From Kofleriaceae bacterium (GTDB lineage Bacteria; Myxococcota_A; Polyangia; Haliangiales; Haliangiaceae): a stretch of DNA of 64,000 bases. A program made the position numbers and the translations under genes. The stretch lies in assembly GCA_018057825.1 (NCBI GenBank), contig JAGPCY010000001.1, positions 124,001-188,000 on the forward strand, written 5' to 3'. Positions 52,900 to 62,942 of this stretch are shown here, one piece after another. Below the pieces are notes generated by a model. That model did no database searches. It was not told the origin of the DNA and saw only the letters and a list, made by a program, of their open reading frames with translations. Each line of letters starts with the position of its first letter. Positions within the stretch are counted from its first letter, which is position 1.

Positions 52900-52924
52900 G
52901 ACGGGTAGCAACCTCGCGGCGAAT
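52900..52924 (+). repeat. REP-like element
   Basis: GACGGGTAGCAACCTCGCGG then CGAAT matches the REP consensus. It abuts the RAYT remnant that begins at about 52926. Confidence 0.8.
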
Positions 52925-52925
52925 G

Positions 52926-53163
52926 CGGGGCGCGTCAGAAGCGGACCTCGAAGGCGTCGAGGCGTCGGTGCCGCGGGGCCAGGCGTCGGCCGGGTCGGCG
53001 GTGCTGGGCTTGTGCCAGGGGGCGCGGATCATGGCGCGGGGCGGGTACTCGGCCATGATGACGACGGGCTTGTCGGCGGGGCGCTGGCGGACGCGGCTGC
53101 CTGCGGTGCGGCAGCCATCTTGGAAGGCCCTGTAACACCTGGCGAAACGGCGGCGGACCGACT
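52926..53163 (-). pseudogene. RAYT remnant (C-terminal third)
   Basis: The minus strand repeats the last 80 codons of the RAYT genes: FARCYRAFQDG, VRQRPADKPVVIMAEYPP and RGTD are recognisable. Near the 3-prime end the plus-strand text GAGGCGTCGGTG replaces GAGGTCGTCGGTG, a one-base deletion that breaks the frame. The match stops at about 53163, and the N-terminal two thirds are missing. It holds the same position relative to toxin 1 as the intact RAYT 2 does to toxin 2. Confidence 0.8.
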
Positions 53164-53185
53164 CGAACCGGTCGACACGAAGCCA

Positions 53186-53252
53186 CGAGGGAAGGAGATC
53201 GGCGCGCGACTCGTAGTATCGTCCGAGAGGTACGAGGTGCGAGGAACCGAGC
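53186..53252 (+). promoter_or_regulatory. Leader of toxin 1, nearly identical to that of toxin 2
   Basis: The 67 bases before the ATG match 59486-59552 with only two or three differences (core CGCGACTCGTAGTATCGTCC). The sharp upstream end of similarity suggests that promoter and translation signals lie inside. TAGTAT may be a -10 element, but I see no convincing -35 box. Confidence 0.4.
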
Positions 53253-56147
53253 ATGCGTGACCGCGATCGCCCTGACGCCCCGACCGGGTCCGTGTCGGAT
53301 CGGCCGGTGCAGCGGCGCGCCGGCGCGGGCCTGACGGTGGGCCGCCTGGGCGAACTGCCCCGGCCGCCGCTGGTCGATGCGCCGGCAGAGCGGCGCGCGT
53401 CGCCGACGGTGGGGCCGACCGCGTCACCGACGACGACCCCCCTCGACGATCCGTTCTTCTATTGCCCGACGCTCAGCGGCGACGTCGTCCAGGCCCGCGG
53501 CGATCTGGGGGCGGACGCCGACCGCGTGCGCGCCGAGGCGGCGGCCGGGGTCGCAGGCCCGGGCGAGGCGCTGCCGCACGGCGACGCGATCGCGCGCTCG
53601 TTCGGTCCGGCCCACGAGCTGTCGTCGGTGCGCGCCCACGTCGGAGGCGCCGCCGCCACCGCCGCCGCGGCGATCGGCGCGACCGCCTACGCGACTGGCA
53701 CCGACGTGGCCTTCGCGGCGCCGCCCGATCTGCACACCGCGGCACACGAGGCCGCCCACGTCGTGCAGCAGCGCGCCGGCGTCCACCTGGCGGGCGGCGT
53801 CGGCGCCGACGGCGATCCCTGCGAGCGCCACGCCGACGCGGTCGCGGATCGCGTGGTCGCGGGCGAGTCGGCGGCGGACCTGCTGGCCCCAACGGGCGGA
53901 GCCGCGATCACCGGCGCGGCAGTGCAACGCGCGCCTCGCCCTGGCGGCGCCCGCGACGCCGAGGCTCGCGCCGCGACCAAGGTCGAGCTCACGGGTCTCG
54001 CGAGCGTCTATCGCCTGTATCAGCGCTACCGCGAGACGCACGGCCTCGAGATCGCCTACGCGGCGAACACGATCAGCGACGGCAGCGAGCTCCTCCGCGA
54101 CACCACGCAGAGCGACGCCCTGTCGCGCCAGCTCGAGGCTGCGCTGCCGGCCTACGGCTTCGCGACGATCCGCGACTTCGAGGCGAAGATCGCGCAGTAC
54201 GAGCGCGACTTCGAGGCCGGCGCCGCCGAGGTCGTGTTCGCGCTCCTCGATCGCTACACGGCGCAGCTCAGCGCCGAGGCCGCGCGGCTCCGCGATCCGG
54301 GCGCCGTCCGCGCGCTCCACGGTCAGCTCGGCGGCTTCCGCGGCCACCAGCAGGCCCAGGAGCAAGCGGTCGGCGATCACCAGCGCGTCGTGATGTCGAT
54401 GCAGTTCGGCTGGGGCGCGAGCAAGCCCACCGGCGATGACGTCGCGCGCGCCGGTCAGCGCGTCGTCGACGAGGGCGCCGGCGCCGAGCGCGCGTTGGGC
54501 GACCTGGGCGCGGCCAACCCGGTCCTGCGCGATGACGGCCTGCCCGCCGACAAGCGCCTCGATCGCTCGGCCCTCGCCCGCGCCACCCCCGAGCAACTCG
54601 GTCCGCTCCTCCACGGCCACCTCGCCGAGCGCCTCGCCGATCTCGCGCAGGCCCGCGGCCGCATCGCCGGCGACCGACGCGTGGTCTATCAGCTCGACCA
54701 GCTCTTCCCGCAGTTCTACGCCGCTCTCGGCGTGGCGCCGGGTTCGATCTTCGACCTGATCATCTCCGACAAGCGCCGCCAGCTCGCCAGCGACAAGCTG
54801 ATCGACGCCGTCTTGCTCGCGGTCCTCGCGCTGGCGCTGTCGGTCGTGTCGCTCGGCACCGCCACGCCTGCCTTGGCCGCCGCCGCGGGCGTCGCCGGCG
54901 CTGGCCTCGGCGGCTACGGCGCGTACCTCGACTACCAGGACTACGTCGAACAGAACGACCTCGCCGACGTCGGCTTCACCGACCGCGCCTCCACCGGCTG
55001 GCTGATCGTGTCGATGCTCGGCGCCGGGCTCGACGCCGCCGGCGCCGCCAAGGCCGTCTCCGCGCTGCGCGCCGCGTCCAACGCCCTCGAGGCCACCAAC
55101 GACGCCACCGCCTTCGCCGCCGCCGTGCGCCAGCTCCAGGACGCCGGCCGCCTCGAGGCCCGCGCCGCCGAGGCCGCCGTCCGGGCCGCGGCCGCGCGAT
55201 CGGAGCTCGCCACCGCTGCGACCGAGCTCGGCGGAATCCTCACCGGCCGCGTTGGCTCGTTCCCCGGTTCCCTCGCCGACGGTGGCTTCCAGGCCGCCGT
55301 TCGCCTCGCTCGCAAGACCCTCCGCGCCGGCTACGACACCGCCGACGAGTACTTCAGCCGCCTCCGCCACCTGCGCAAGCTGAAGTCCATCGACGAGCTC
55401 CCGCCCGAGGAGCTCGCCGCCGCCAAGCGCGCCTGGGACGAAGCCAAGGCCGCCCACCACGCCGACACCGCCGCGGCCGAGGCCGCCGAGGCCGTGCCGC
55501 CCCACGCATCCTGGGATCCCAGCCTCGCCGCGCCCATCGAGAGCGAGCTCCGCAAGGCGACCGTCCCGGGCAAGCAGCACCGCGTCGCCGAGGCCATTCG
55601 ATCCCTGTCGCGCTCCCCCGACGGCGCCGAGCTCGCCCGCCGCCTCCTCGATCCGCGCCTCCAGGCCGCCAAGGGCTACCAGGACGTCGTCGCGCGCCTG
55701 CTGTCCCTCGATGACCCCAAGCCCGCCGAACTGCTGGCCGAACTGCGCGATGCCGAACACCTGCTCGAGACCGGCGACATGACCAAACAGACCTTGGCCC
55801 TCGGCGAGAAGTCCCATGGCACCCGCGCCGGCGACCCCGACCACTACGACGTCGACTCGGCCCTGATGAACGCCGACGGGACGATGGATCAGGCGATCCA
55901 GACGTATCGGCCGGCGAGCCGGGATATCGACAGTATTCTTGTCGGGATCAACGACAAGGGGCGAAAGCAGCTTCTTGCGGCGCCGGCGAGAGAGAAGATT
56001 CTCTCCGTTCACGCGGACGACGAAGTGATGGCGCTGCTGCTGACTCGCCGCGCTGAGCTGAACGAAATCGCGCGCGATCTTCCGGTGATCATCGACCTAG
56101 TCGACTCTGTCGGTACCCGCGTTCGTCTCTCGGGGCGGGTGCCGTGA
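53253..56147 (+). CDS. DUF4157 (eCIS-core) polymorphic toxin 1
   Basis: The 964-residue protein has a DUF4157 domain at about residues 105-180 with a zinc-type motif HEAAHVVQ (His165, Glu166, His169). A helical central part follows, then a hydrophobic segment from about residue 516 ([20 protein letters not shown]) and an Ala-rich helical stalk to about 742. From residue 743 the sequence is unique to this copy ([20 protein letters not shown] through [16 protein letters not shown] to the end) and probably holds the toxic activity, whose type I cannot name. DUF4157 proteins are typical cargo or effectors of contractile injection systems. An immunity candidate overlaps its stop. Confidence 0.8.
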   Translation: MRDRDRPDAPTGSVSDRPVQRRAGAGLTVGRLGELPRPPLVDAPAERRASPTVGPTASPTTTPLDDPFFYCPTLSGDVVQARGDLGADADRVRAEAAAGVAGPGEALPHGDAIARSFGPAHELSSVRAHVGGAAATAAAAIGATAYATGTDVAFAAPPDLHTAAHEAAHVVQQRAGVHLAGGVGADGDPCERHADAVADRVVAGESAADLLAPTGGAAITGAAVQRAPRPGGARDAEARAATKVELTGLASVYRLYQRYRETHGLEIAYAANTISDGSELLRDTTQSDALSRQLEAALPAYGFATIRDFEAKIAQYERDFEAGAAEVVFALLDRYTAQLSAEAARLRDPGAVRALHGQLGGFRGHQQAQEQAVGDHQRVVMSMQFGWGASKPTGDDVARAGQRVVDEGAGAERALGDLGAANPVLRDDGLPADKRLDRSALARATPEQLGPLLHGHLAERLADLAQARGRIAGDRRVVYQLDQLFPQFYAALGVAPGSIFDLIISDKRRQLASDKLIDAVLLAVLALALSVVSLGTATPALAAAAGVAGAGLGGYGAYLDYQDYVEQNDLADVGFTDRASTGWLIVSMLGAGLDAAGAAKAVSALRAASNALEATNDATAFAAAVRQLQDAGRLEARAAEAAVRAAAARSELATAATELGGILTGRVGSFPGSLADGGFQAAVRLARKTLRAGYDTADEYFSRLRHLRKLKSIDELPPEELAAAKRAWDEAKAAHHADTAAAEAAEAVPPHASWDPSLAAPIESELRKATVPGKQHRVAEAIRSLSRSPDGAELARRLLDPRLQAAKGYQDVVARLLSLDDPKPAELLAELRDAEHLLETGDMTKQTLALGEKSHGTRAGDPDHYDVDSALMNADGTMDQAIQTYRPASRDIDSILVGINDKGRKQLLAAPAREKILSVHADDEVMALLLTRRAELNEIARDLPVIIDLVDSVGTRVRLSGRVP

Positions 56148-56836
56148 AGATTCATCGCGGTTCGGACGCGATTGGGTCGTGGGCGTTCCGGCTTCACGTC
56201 AGCACCGAGGCTCCCATTGAGGAGCAATGGCGCGAGGCGCTGACGGGGCTGCGCGCGTGCGCAGAAGAACTCTGCGCACGAGGGATCCTGCTTCCGACTG
56301 AAGCCACGGTAGAGCGCTGGCGGGAGTTTCGTGCTCCCGACATCACGACCACGACGCGCAACCTGTCCGCCACGTTGCTCGCCGAGCTCGAGGCTCTGAT
56401 TGACCCGGCGCGAGAACGGGGCGTCTTGGAGTTGAACGGCGACACCCGCTTCGATGCGCTCGATGGGACCCGCTGCGTTCCAGGCGCCTGCGAACTCGGT
56501 GTGACGGTGGCTTCGTTTGGCTGCTGGATTCGCCTCTCGACCTACTCGGACATCTGGATGCCCTACAACCTGATGGCGCAGTCGCAATGGGAAGTCGCGG
56601 AGCTGAACGCGCCCCGGCTGCGCGCGGCGCTGGAGGCGATCGAGCAGATCGTCGGCAAGCCCGGCTACGCCGAGGACTCGCGCTTCGCGAAGGTCGACGG
56701 CTACGAGCTGCGGAACCACATCGTGCGCGGCGACGTCCTCGACCTCCAGGACATGGGCTACGACGAGTCGTGGATCGCGGACCGCTGGCCCGAGCCGGAT
56801 CCGCCGGATCCGCCGCCAAGGCCGGAGGGTGCGTGA
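56144..56836 (+). CDS. Candidate immunity protein for toxin 1
   Basis: The 230-residue product starts at a GTG overlapping the toxin stop (GTGA). It has no signal peptide. The sequence ([60 protein letters not shown]) has the mixed alpha/beta look of polymorphic-toxin immunity proteins, but no family is recognised. The Pro-rich end ([17 protein letters not shown]) is duplicated downstream along with a REP element. Position and coupling are the reason for the immunity call. Confidence 0.65.
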   Translation: MKIHRGSDAIGSWAFRLHVSTEAPIEEQWREALTGLRACAEELCARGILLPTEATVERWREFRAPDITTTTRNLSATLLAELEALIDPARERGVLELNGDTRFDALDGTRCVPGACELGVTVASFGCWIRLSTYSDIWMPYNLMAQSQWEVAELNAPRLRAALEAIEQIVGKPGYAEDSRFAKVDGYELRNHIVRGDVLDLQDMGYDESWIADRWPEPDPPDPPPRPEGA

Positions 56837-57036
56837 AGCAGGCGCCCCAGCAGGCACCCCATGGTCGGGGAGCAACCCCTCGGCGATGCAGGACATGGGC
56901 TACGACGAGTCGAGTCCTGGATCATCGAGCGCTGGCCCGAGCCGGATCCGCCGGATCCGCCGCCAGGGCCGGAGGGTGCGTGAAGCAGGCGCCCCAGCAG
57001 GCACCCCATGGTCGGGGAGCAACCTCTCGGCGATGC
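56747..57036 (+). repeat. Tandem duplication of the immunity-gene 3-prime end with REP elements
   Basis: A unit of about 142-147 bases beginning CAGGACATGGGCTACGACGA occurs at 56747 and again at 56889, each time running through GAGCCGGATCCGCCGGATCC, GGTGCGTGAAGCAGGCGCCC and a GGAG-type REP (56865-56886; 57010-57034). Only the first unit is in frame with the gene. The second includes a small deletion and a copied stop. Confidence 0.85.
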
Positions 57037-57037
57037 A

Positions 57038-57310
57038 GGTCCTCCTCTGTCCGCGGCGCAGTCGGTTGCGGCGACAGGCGTCGAGGCCCTTGAAGTGAGC
57101 AGGCACGGTCATGTCGCCGAGCAGCCCCGGGGGCGAGCACGCGCCGGGCCAGTCCTTGGGGGAGGCGACCAGCTTGCCCTTGGGCCCCTGGCTCAAGGTA
57201 CGTCAGGCGGTCGATCTGGGCCTCGTCGTCGAGGACCGTGACGCCCATGCCTGCGCAATCGGCCCGCCGCAGCCGCGGTTGCGTGCCTGCAACCGAGGAC
57301 CCTGGCGACC
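57038..57310 (-). pseudogene. RAYT remnant (middle part joined to the 5-prime flank)
   Basis: On the minus strand, 57038-57235 matches the RAYT middle (KLVASPKDWPGACS, GLLGDMTVPAHFKGLDACRR). Then the sequence jumps to the RAYT upstream flank: 57237-57310 matches 50817-50900 (GCATGCCTGCG, GGCCCGCCGC, GCGGTTGCGTGC). The HUH-containing first half has been deleted. It cannot make a transposase. Confidence 0.75.
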
Positions 57311-57329
57311 GGGACAACGACGACCACGA

Positions 57330-57420
57330 GCCGGTTCGACCGATGCAGATGGTGGGCCGCCCGGGCGAGCTGCAGAGGCCGCTGCTGGTCGACCCGGTCG
57401 ACCCAGCAGGAACGCGACGA
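57330..57420 (+). pseudogene. Degenerate start of a third DUF4157 toxin
   Basis: The plus strand reads MVGRPGELQRPLLVDPVDPA, which follows the intact toxins ([18 protein letters not shown]). It lies after a RAYT upstream flank, exactly where the toxins sit relative to RAYT 2. The similarity fades by about 57420. Confidence 0.55.
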
Positions 57421-57460
57421 ATACCCCGTCGAGCGCCGCGGCTATGGAGCGGCATTAGTA

Positions 57461-57763
57461 CTAGCTGTCGGCGACGCCCGGGCCCTTGATCTGTCGCTTG
57501 ATCGCCGTCGCTCGACACTTCGTGAAGGCGGTCATCGCGTTCGCGACCTGGAGTGCCACCTTGGCCGCGTCGTACCGGCCGGCCTTCTTGGCCTCTTTCG
57601 CGGCGGCGTAGATCGTCGTCAGGCTCTCGCGCAGCGCCTTCGTGCACGCGCTCGCGTCTCGCTTGCTCAGCCCTTTCTCGGCCTCGGCCATGAGGCGATC
57701 TAGTTCCTCGAAAGGCTTTGCGAGCTCTGCGGCGATCTGGGCGGGGGTCTTTGGCTTGGGCAT
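57461..57763 (-). CDS. Small helical hypothetical protein
   Basis: The 100-residue frame (MPKPKTPAQIAAELAKPFEE, LMAEAEKGLSKRDASACTKA, AAKEAKKAGRYDAAKVALQV) is rich in Ala, Lys and Glu and almost entirely helical, with two Cys. Codon use is somewhat lower in GC than the old chromosome. It lies between the toxin remnant and the insertion-sequence fragment. No family is recognised. A small immunity or regulatory role cannot be excluded. Confidence 0.5.
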   Translation of the reverse strand: MPKPKTPAQIAAELAKPFEELDRLMAEAEKGLSKRDASACTKALRESLTTIYAAAKEAKKAGRYDAAKVALQVANAMTAFTKCRATAIKRQIKGPGVADS

Positions 57764-57810
57764 GCGAGCACGCTCTCACGAATGCGAGACGACCAGGGGA
57801 GAATCCCCGG

Positions 57811-58166
57811 TGTAGTGTCCCCCGAAAATCAAGACACTCGTGCACACGAGAATCGGGTGGTGCGTGCACACGAGGTCCGGGTCAGGCAGCGAGCGCGATG
57901 GGCGCCGCGAGGCGCTCGGCTCGGCGCTCGGCGGGCGTTTGCCAGTTGAGGGACTGGTGCGGCCGGTGGTGGAGGTAGTGCGGCAACCAGGCGTCGATCG
58001 CGGTGCGCAGCTCGTCGGCGCTCTCCCAGTCCTGGAGCCAGATCAGCTCCTCCTTGAGCGTGCGGATGAACCGCTCGACGACGGCGTTGCCGGTCGGCCG
58101 CCCGACGGGGGCGAAGGTATGGTTCAGGCGCCAGCGGTCACAGAGTGCGGCGCAGTCGGCGCCCGA
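57811..58166 (-). mobile_element. IS3/IS481-type insertion sequence fragment
   Basis: The minus strand encodes about 93 residues to a stop at 57882, including GNAVVERFIRTLKEELIWLQ, which holds the last acidic residue of the DDE integrase core, and HHRPHQSLNWQTPAERRAER. Beyond the stop, TGTAGTGTCCCCCGAAAATC at 57811-57830 looks like an IS end. The upstream part of the transposase is missing: the coding match stops at about 58166, where a REP element begins. Confidence 0.8.
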
Positions 58167-58167
58167 A

Positions 58168-58316
58168 CGACGGGTAGCAACCTCTCGGCGAACCCCTCTG
58201 GGATCGCGTCGCAGAATCTACAGAGCGACACCCGGACGTGTCGGCGAGATTGGCCCGGCCGAAAGCGCCGCTGCCCGGCCGGCTCAGGGGCGCTGGGCGG
58301 GTCGGGTGGGGGAGGC
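58168..58316 (+). repeat. Composite repeat, copy C, cutting the IS fragment
   Basis: REP at 58168-58193, GGGATCGCGTCGCAGAATCT, GATTGGCCCGGCCGAAAGCG and the GGCCGGCTCAGGGGCGCTGG block run in the same order and orientation as copy B, up to 50 bases from the RAYT 2 stop. Confidence 0.8.
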
Positions 58317-58367
58317 GGGGGCGAGGGGTGGTTGCGCGTCAGCGCAGGGGGGACGCGGCGGGGCGCG

Positions 58368-59351
58368 TCAGAAGGGGACCTCGAAGGCGTCGAGGTCGTC
58401 GGTGCCGCGGAGCCAGGCGTCGGCGAGGTCGGCCGGGCCGGGCTTGTGCCAGTGGGCGCGGATCATGGCGCCAGGCGGGTACTCGGCCATGACGACGATG
58501 GGCTTGTCGGCGGGGCGCTGGCGGACGCGGCTGGCGGCGTTGCGGTAGCGATCTTGGAAGGCCCGGTAACACTTGCTGAAACGGCGGCGGACCGACGCGG
58601 CCCAGGCGTGGCACCGCGGGGCGGGCGAGGGGACGAAGTTCTCCGGGCGGGCCTCGGGGTCCTGTTCGGCCAGGCGGTGGGCGCCCATGACCTGCTCGCC
58701 CGCGTGGTCGGCTTCGATCTTCGCGACGAGGGCGGCGTGCACGGCGCGCAGCTCGTCGGGTGCGAGCATCTCGAGGGCGGGCAGGGGCGAGAGCGTGATC
58801 TGCACGTCCTCCTCGAGCTCGGCCTCGGGCCGCGGGGTGCGGCGCAGCCGGTTGCGGCGGCAGGTGTCGAGGCCCTTGTAGCGAGCGGGCACGGTCATGT
58901 CGCCGAGGAGGCCCGGGGTCGAACAGGCACCGGGCCAGTCGGTGGGCGAGGCGACCAGGTGGCTCTTGGGCCCCTGGCTCAAGAGGTACGTCATCCGGTC
59001 GAGCTGGGCGTCGGTGTCGAGGACCGGGATCACCTTGCCGCGCCGGCTCCAGAAGACGCCGGTGCGACGGCGCAACTGATTGAGCTGCCGGGCGATGTTG
59101 CTGTGGACCAAGCCGAAGAACAGCGGGAGCTGGGCCGGCTCGGTGGCGGAGACGAGGTAGTGCAGGTGGTTCGATTGGGCATCGAAGCCGTGGAGCCGCA
59201 CGCCGGGATAGCGGCGCAGTGCGTGGCCGAACGCCCCGGCCACGATCGCGGCGCACTCCGGATCCGGCCGCAGCCAGAACGTCCCATGCAGCGTCCGGAT
59301 CGTGACCTCGTAGACCAACCTGGGCAGATACCACCGCGGACAGTGAGACAT
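58368..59351 (-). CDS. REP-associated tyrosine transposase (RAYT), copy 2
   Basis: The 327-residue protein is equal in length to copy 1 and differs at about ten positions (for example FWLRPD for FWMRPD, TGVF for SGVF, FSKCY for FAKCY). The HUH motif SNHLHYLVS and the Tyr helix are intact. It starts at ATG 59351. The flank from about 58190 through the gene and beyond its start matches that of copy 1, so the two are a recent duplication. It diverges from toxin 2 across 201 bases. Confidence 0.88.
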   Translation of the reverse strand: MSHCPRWYLPRLVYEVTIRTLHGTFWLRPDPECAAIVAGAFGHALRRYPGVRLHGFDAQSNHLHYLVSATEPAQLPLFFGLVHSNIARQLNQLRRRTGVFWSRRGKVIPVLDTDAQLDRMTYLLSQGPKSHLVASPTDWPGACSTPGLLGDMTVPARYKGLDTCRRNRLRRTPRPEAELEEDVQITLSPLPALEMLAPDELRAVHAALVAKIEADHAGEQVMGAHRLAEQDPEARPENFVPSPAPRCHAWAASVRRRFSKCYRAFQDRYRNAASRVRQRPADKPIVVMAEYPPGAMIRAHWHKPGPADLADAWLRGTDDLDAFEVPF

Positions 59352-59485
59352 GACGCGCTCCCCGCGCGTCGCCGTGACGCGCATGCCTGCGCTATCGGCC
59401 CGCCGCCGCCGCGGTTGCGTGCGCGACTGCGCCCGAGGACCGTCGCGACCGACCGGGACCGACGAGCCGGTCCGACGAGAATCCA

Positions 59486-59552
59486 GGAGGGAAGGAGATC
59501 AGCGCGCGACTCGTAGTATCGTCCGAGAGGTACGAGGTGCGAGGAACCGAGC
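59486..59552 (+). promoter_or_regulatory. Leader of toxin 2
   Basis: This is the second copy of the conserved leader at 53186-53252. Conservation starts near GGAGGGAAGGAGATC and continues into the coding region. The preceding sequence is the RAYT upstream flank, not conserved with the toxin 1 side beyond this point. Confidence 0.4.
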
Positions 59553-62500
59553 ATGCGTGACCGCGATCGCCCTGACGCCCCGACCGGGTCCGTGTCGGAT
59601 CGGCCGGTGCAGCGGCGCGCCGGCGCGGGCCTGACGGTGGGCCGCCTGGGCGAACTGCCGCGGCCGCCGCTGGTCGACGCGCCGGCAGAGCGGCGCGCGT
59701 CGCTGACGGTGGGGCCGACCGCGTCATCGACGACGACCCCGCTCAACGATCCATTCTTCTATTGCCCGACGCTCGGCGGCGACGTCGTCCAGGCCCGCGG
59801 CGATCTGGGGCCGGACGCCGACCGCGTGCGCGCCGAGGCGGCGGCCGGGGTCGCGGGCCCGGGCGAGGCGCTGCCGCACGGCGACGCGATCGCGCGCTCG
59901 TTCGGTCCGGTCCACGAGCTGTCGTCGGTGCGCGCCCACGTCGGAGGCGCCGCCGCCACCGCCGCCGCGGCGATCGGCGCGACTGCCTACGCGACCGGCG
60001 CCGACGTGGCCTTCGCGGCGCAGCCCGATCTGCACACCGCGGCGCACGAGGCCGCCCACGTCGTGCAGCAACGCGCCGGCGTCCACCTGGCGGGCGGCGT
60101 CGGCGCCGACGGCGATCCCTACGAGCGCCACGCCGATGCGGTCGCGGATCGCGTGGTCGCGGGCGAGTCGGCCGCGGACCTGCTGAGCCCAACGGGCGGC
60201 GCCGCGACCACCGGCGCGGCGGTGCAACGCGCGCCTCGCCCTGGCGGCGCCCGCGACGCCGAGGCGCGCGCCGCGACCAAGGTCGAGCTCACGGGTCTGG
60301 CGAGCGTCTATCGCCTGTATCAGCGCTACCGCGAGACGCACGGCCTCGAGATCGCCTACGCGGCGAACACGATCAGCGACGGCAGCGAGCTCCTCCGCGA
60401 CACCACGCAGAGCGACGCCTTGTCGCGCCAGCTCGAGGCTGCGCTGCCGGCCTACGGCTTCGCGACGATCCGCGACTTCGAGGCGAAGATCGCGCAGTAC
60501 GAGCGCGACTTCGAGGCCGGCGCCGCCGAGGTCGTGTTCGCGCTCCTCGATCGCTACACGGCGCAGCTCAGCGCCGAGGCCGCGCGGCTCCGCGATCCGA
60601 GCGCGGTGCGCGCGCTCCACGGGCAGCTCGGCGGCTTCCGCGGCCACCAGCAGGCCCAGGAGCAAGCGGTCGGCGATCACCAGCGCGTCGTGATGTCGAT
60701 GCAGTTCGGCTGGGGCGCGACCAAGCCCACCGGCGATGACGTCGCGCGCGCCGGTCAGCGCGTCGTCGACGAAGGCGCCGGCGCCGAGCGCGCGCTGGGC
60801 GATCTGGGCGCGGCCAACCCGGTCCTGCGCGACGACGGCCTGCCCGCCGACAAGCGCCTCGATCGCTCGGCCCTCGCCCGCGCCACCCCCGAGCAGCTCG
60901 GGCCGCTCCTCCACGGCCACCTCGCCGAGCGCCTCGCCGATCTCGCGCAGGCCCGCGGCCGCATCGCCGGCGACCGGCGCGTGATCTATCAGCTCGACCA
61001 GCTCTTCCCGCAGTTCTACGCCGCCCTCGGCGTGGCGCCGGGTTCGATCTTCGACCTCATCATCGCCGACAAGCGCCGCCAGCTCGCCAGCGACAAGCTG
61101 ATCGACGCCGTCTTGCTCGCGGTCCTCGCGCTGGCGCTGTCGGTCGTGTCGCTCGGCACCGCCACGCCTGCCTTGGCCGCCGCCGCTGGCGTCGCCGGCG
61201 CCGGCCTCGGCGGATACGGCGCGTACCTCGACTACCAGGACTACGTCGAACAGAACGACCTCGCCGACGTCGGCTTCGCCGACCGCGCCTCCACCGGCTG
61301 GCTGATCGTGTCGATGCTCGGCGCCGGGCTCGACGCCGCCGGCGCCGCCAAGGCCGTCTCCGCGCTGCGCGTCGCGTCCAACGCCCTCGAGGCCACCAAC
61401 GACGCCACCGCCTTCGCCGCCGCCGTGCGCCAGCTCCAGGACGCCGGCCGCCTCGAGGCCCGCGCCGCCGAGGCCGCCGTCCGGGCCGCGGCCGCGCGAT
61501 CGGAGCTCGCCACCGCTGCGACCGAGCTCGGCGGAATCCTCACCGGCCGCGTTGGCTCGTTCCCCGGTTCCCTCGCCGACGGTGGCTTCCAGGCCGCCGT
61601 TCGCCTCGCTCGCAAGACCCTCCGCGCCGGCTACGACACCGCCGACGAGTACTTCAGCCGCCTCCGCCACCTGCGCAAGCTGAAGTCCATCGACGAGCTC
61701 CCGCCCGAGGAGCTCGCCGCCGCCAAGCGCGCCTGGGACGAAGCCAAGGCCGCCCACCACGCCGACACCGCCGCGGCCGCCAAGCCAGGGCGCAGCGAAA
61801 TTGAAGGCCCACCGACGCCCCCGTCTAAACGGACGAGTGAAGGGCCGTTGAACCACGCGAGCCCGGCCCTTGGCGACGCACCCGGCCGTCTTCAGGACGT
61901 CCTACCATCAGATCTGCAAGGCAAGGTGCGACTGATCTCTGACCCGGACCTGCCGGGCTCGACTGTGCAGGTCAAATACCGACAAGGAATCGAGATTCGA
62001 ACAGGGGTCGGCGCAACTGCGCGCCATGTCGCGTCTCACCTGGACACCGTGCGCCAGCTACTTCGTTACGAAGGACTCGCCGGCTCCCTCCGTAAGCTCC
62101 TTGAAAAGGTACTCACGTTACTTCGGATCCGTCCCGGATTCGGGACTCGAGGTTTCGAGGCCACGCTTGAGGTCAAGAAGCTGTCGGCCATGCGTTCCGA
62201 GCTTCAGGGTTTGCTCAAGCGCGCGGAAGATCAGCTTCGCTTCGGCGGCGACGACGCGGCCGACTTGGAGAGTGAGCTGGTCGATATTGAAGCCCAGCTC
62301 TCGCGCCATCGCGCCGAAGTGGATAGCTACCTGGACGGCTCCGGGACTATCGAGGCTCGCGGCCTGCCGAGTCGCAGCGTGTCTCTTGATGCCGTCTACG
62401 CCGACGAAGTCGAGCAAGGCCGATCGCTTCAATATACGATCTATGCTGAGTCGGATGGAAAAACGCACACCATCGGGCACGCGGAGGTCCCCCTTGACAG

Positions 62501-62942
62501 CCAAGGCCAGCCCCTGGATGGCCCCCACCTCATTATCGAGTCGACGATCATTGATCGCGGAGTCACCACTCGACTCGATCTCTACAGTGGCACGGAGCGT
62601 ATTCCGACTACGCAGCATGTGCTCGACATTGTCACAGCAAGGTACCGTAGGCGTTTTGGTGTTGAACCCGAGGTCCTGCCCGGGCATCTGGCCGATCAGA
62701 ACAAGCTGAACTTTCAGCGAGAGTGGTATCGACTGAAGCAGACCGATCTTGACGATGAGAGCGCGAAGAAGCTTGCGATCGCCGCGACTTCCTTTGGGCG
62801 GCATCGCGCGGTTCGCGGCTACAGTGAGTTCGAGGTGACACTTTTCGGAGACCTTGCCCGCGTCGATCTTGGCCCCCCCTATGGACCTCAGCTCGTCCCG
62901 ACCGGCATTTCCGTCGTGGCGAAGAAGCCGAAGGCGCCATGA
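59553..62942 (+). CDS. DUF4157 (eCIS-core) polymorphic toxin 2
   Basis: The 1129-residue protein matches toxin 1 without any insertion or deletion over the first 742 codons (offset exactly 6300 bases), including HEAAHVVQ and the hydrophobic segment. At base 61780 the two diverge abruptly. The following 387 residues are unique and visibly lower in GC, with a coiled stretch ([20 protein letters not shown]) and strand-rich end ([60 protein letters not shown]). The activity cannot be named. The domain layout is that of a secreted toxin with exchangeable tip. Its ATGA overlap with the next gene suggests a cognate immunity gene. Confidence 0.8.
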   Translation: MRDRDRPDAPTGSVSDRPVQRRAGAGLTVGRLGELPRPPLVDAPAERRASLTVGPTASSTTTPLNDPFFYCPTLGGDVVQARGDLGPDADRVRAEAAAGVAGPGEALPHGDAIARSFGPVHELSSVRAHVGGAAATAAAAIGATAYATGADVAFAAQPDLHTAAHEAAHVVQQRAGVHLAGGVGADGDPYERHADAVADRVVAGESAADLLSPTGGAATTGAAVQRAPRPGGARDAEARAATKVELTGLASVYRLYQRYRETHGLEIAYAANTISDGSELLRDTTQSDALSRQLEAALPAYGFATIRDFEAKIAQYERDFEAGAAEVVFALLDRYTAQLSAEAARLRDPSAVRALHGQLGGFRGHQQAQEQAVGDHQRVVMSMQFGWGATKPTGDDVARAGQRVVDEGAGAERALGDLGAANPVLRDDGLPADKRLDRSALARATPEQLGPLLHGHLAERLADLAQARGRIAGDRRVIYQLDQLFPQFYAALGVAPGSIFDLIIADKRRQLASDKLIDAVLLAVLALALSVVSLGTATPALAAAAGVAGAGLGGYGAYLDYQDYVEQNDLADVGFADRASTGWLIVSMLGAGLDAAGAAKAVSALRVASNALEATNDATAFAAAVRQLQDAGRLEARAAEAAVRAAAARSELATAATELGGILTGRVGSFPGSLADGGFQAAVRLARKTLRAGYDTADEYFSRLRHLRKLKSIDELPPEELAAAKRAWDEAKAAHHADTAAAAKPGRSEIEGPPTPPSKRTSEGPLNHASPALGDAPGRLQDVLPSDLQGKVRLISDPDLPGSTVQVKYRQGIEIRTGVGATARHVASHLDTVRQLLRYEGLAGSLRKLLEKVLTLLRIRPGFGTRGFEATLEVKKLSAMRSELQGLLKRAEDQLRFGGDDAADLESELVDIEAQLSRHRAEVDSYLDGSGTIEARGLPSRSVSLDAVYADEVEQGRSLQYTIYAESDGKTHTIGHAEVPLDSQGQPLDGPHLIIESTIIDRGVTTRLDLYSGTERIPTTQHVLDIVTARYRRRFGVEPEVLPGHLADQNKLNFQREWYRLKQTDLDDESAKKLAIAATSFGRHRAVRGYSEFEVTLFGDLARVDLGPPYGPQLVPTGISVVAKKPKAP

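Noticed and set aside
57840-59516. A 558-codon plus-strand frame opposite the IS fragment and RAYT 2
   Set aside because: Its parts are exact complements of transposase coding sequence and it runs through composite repeat C.
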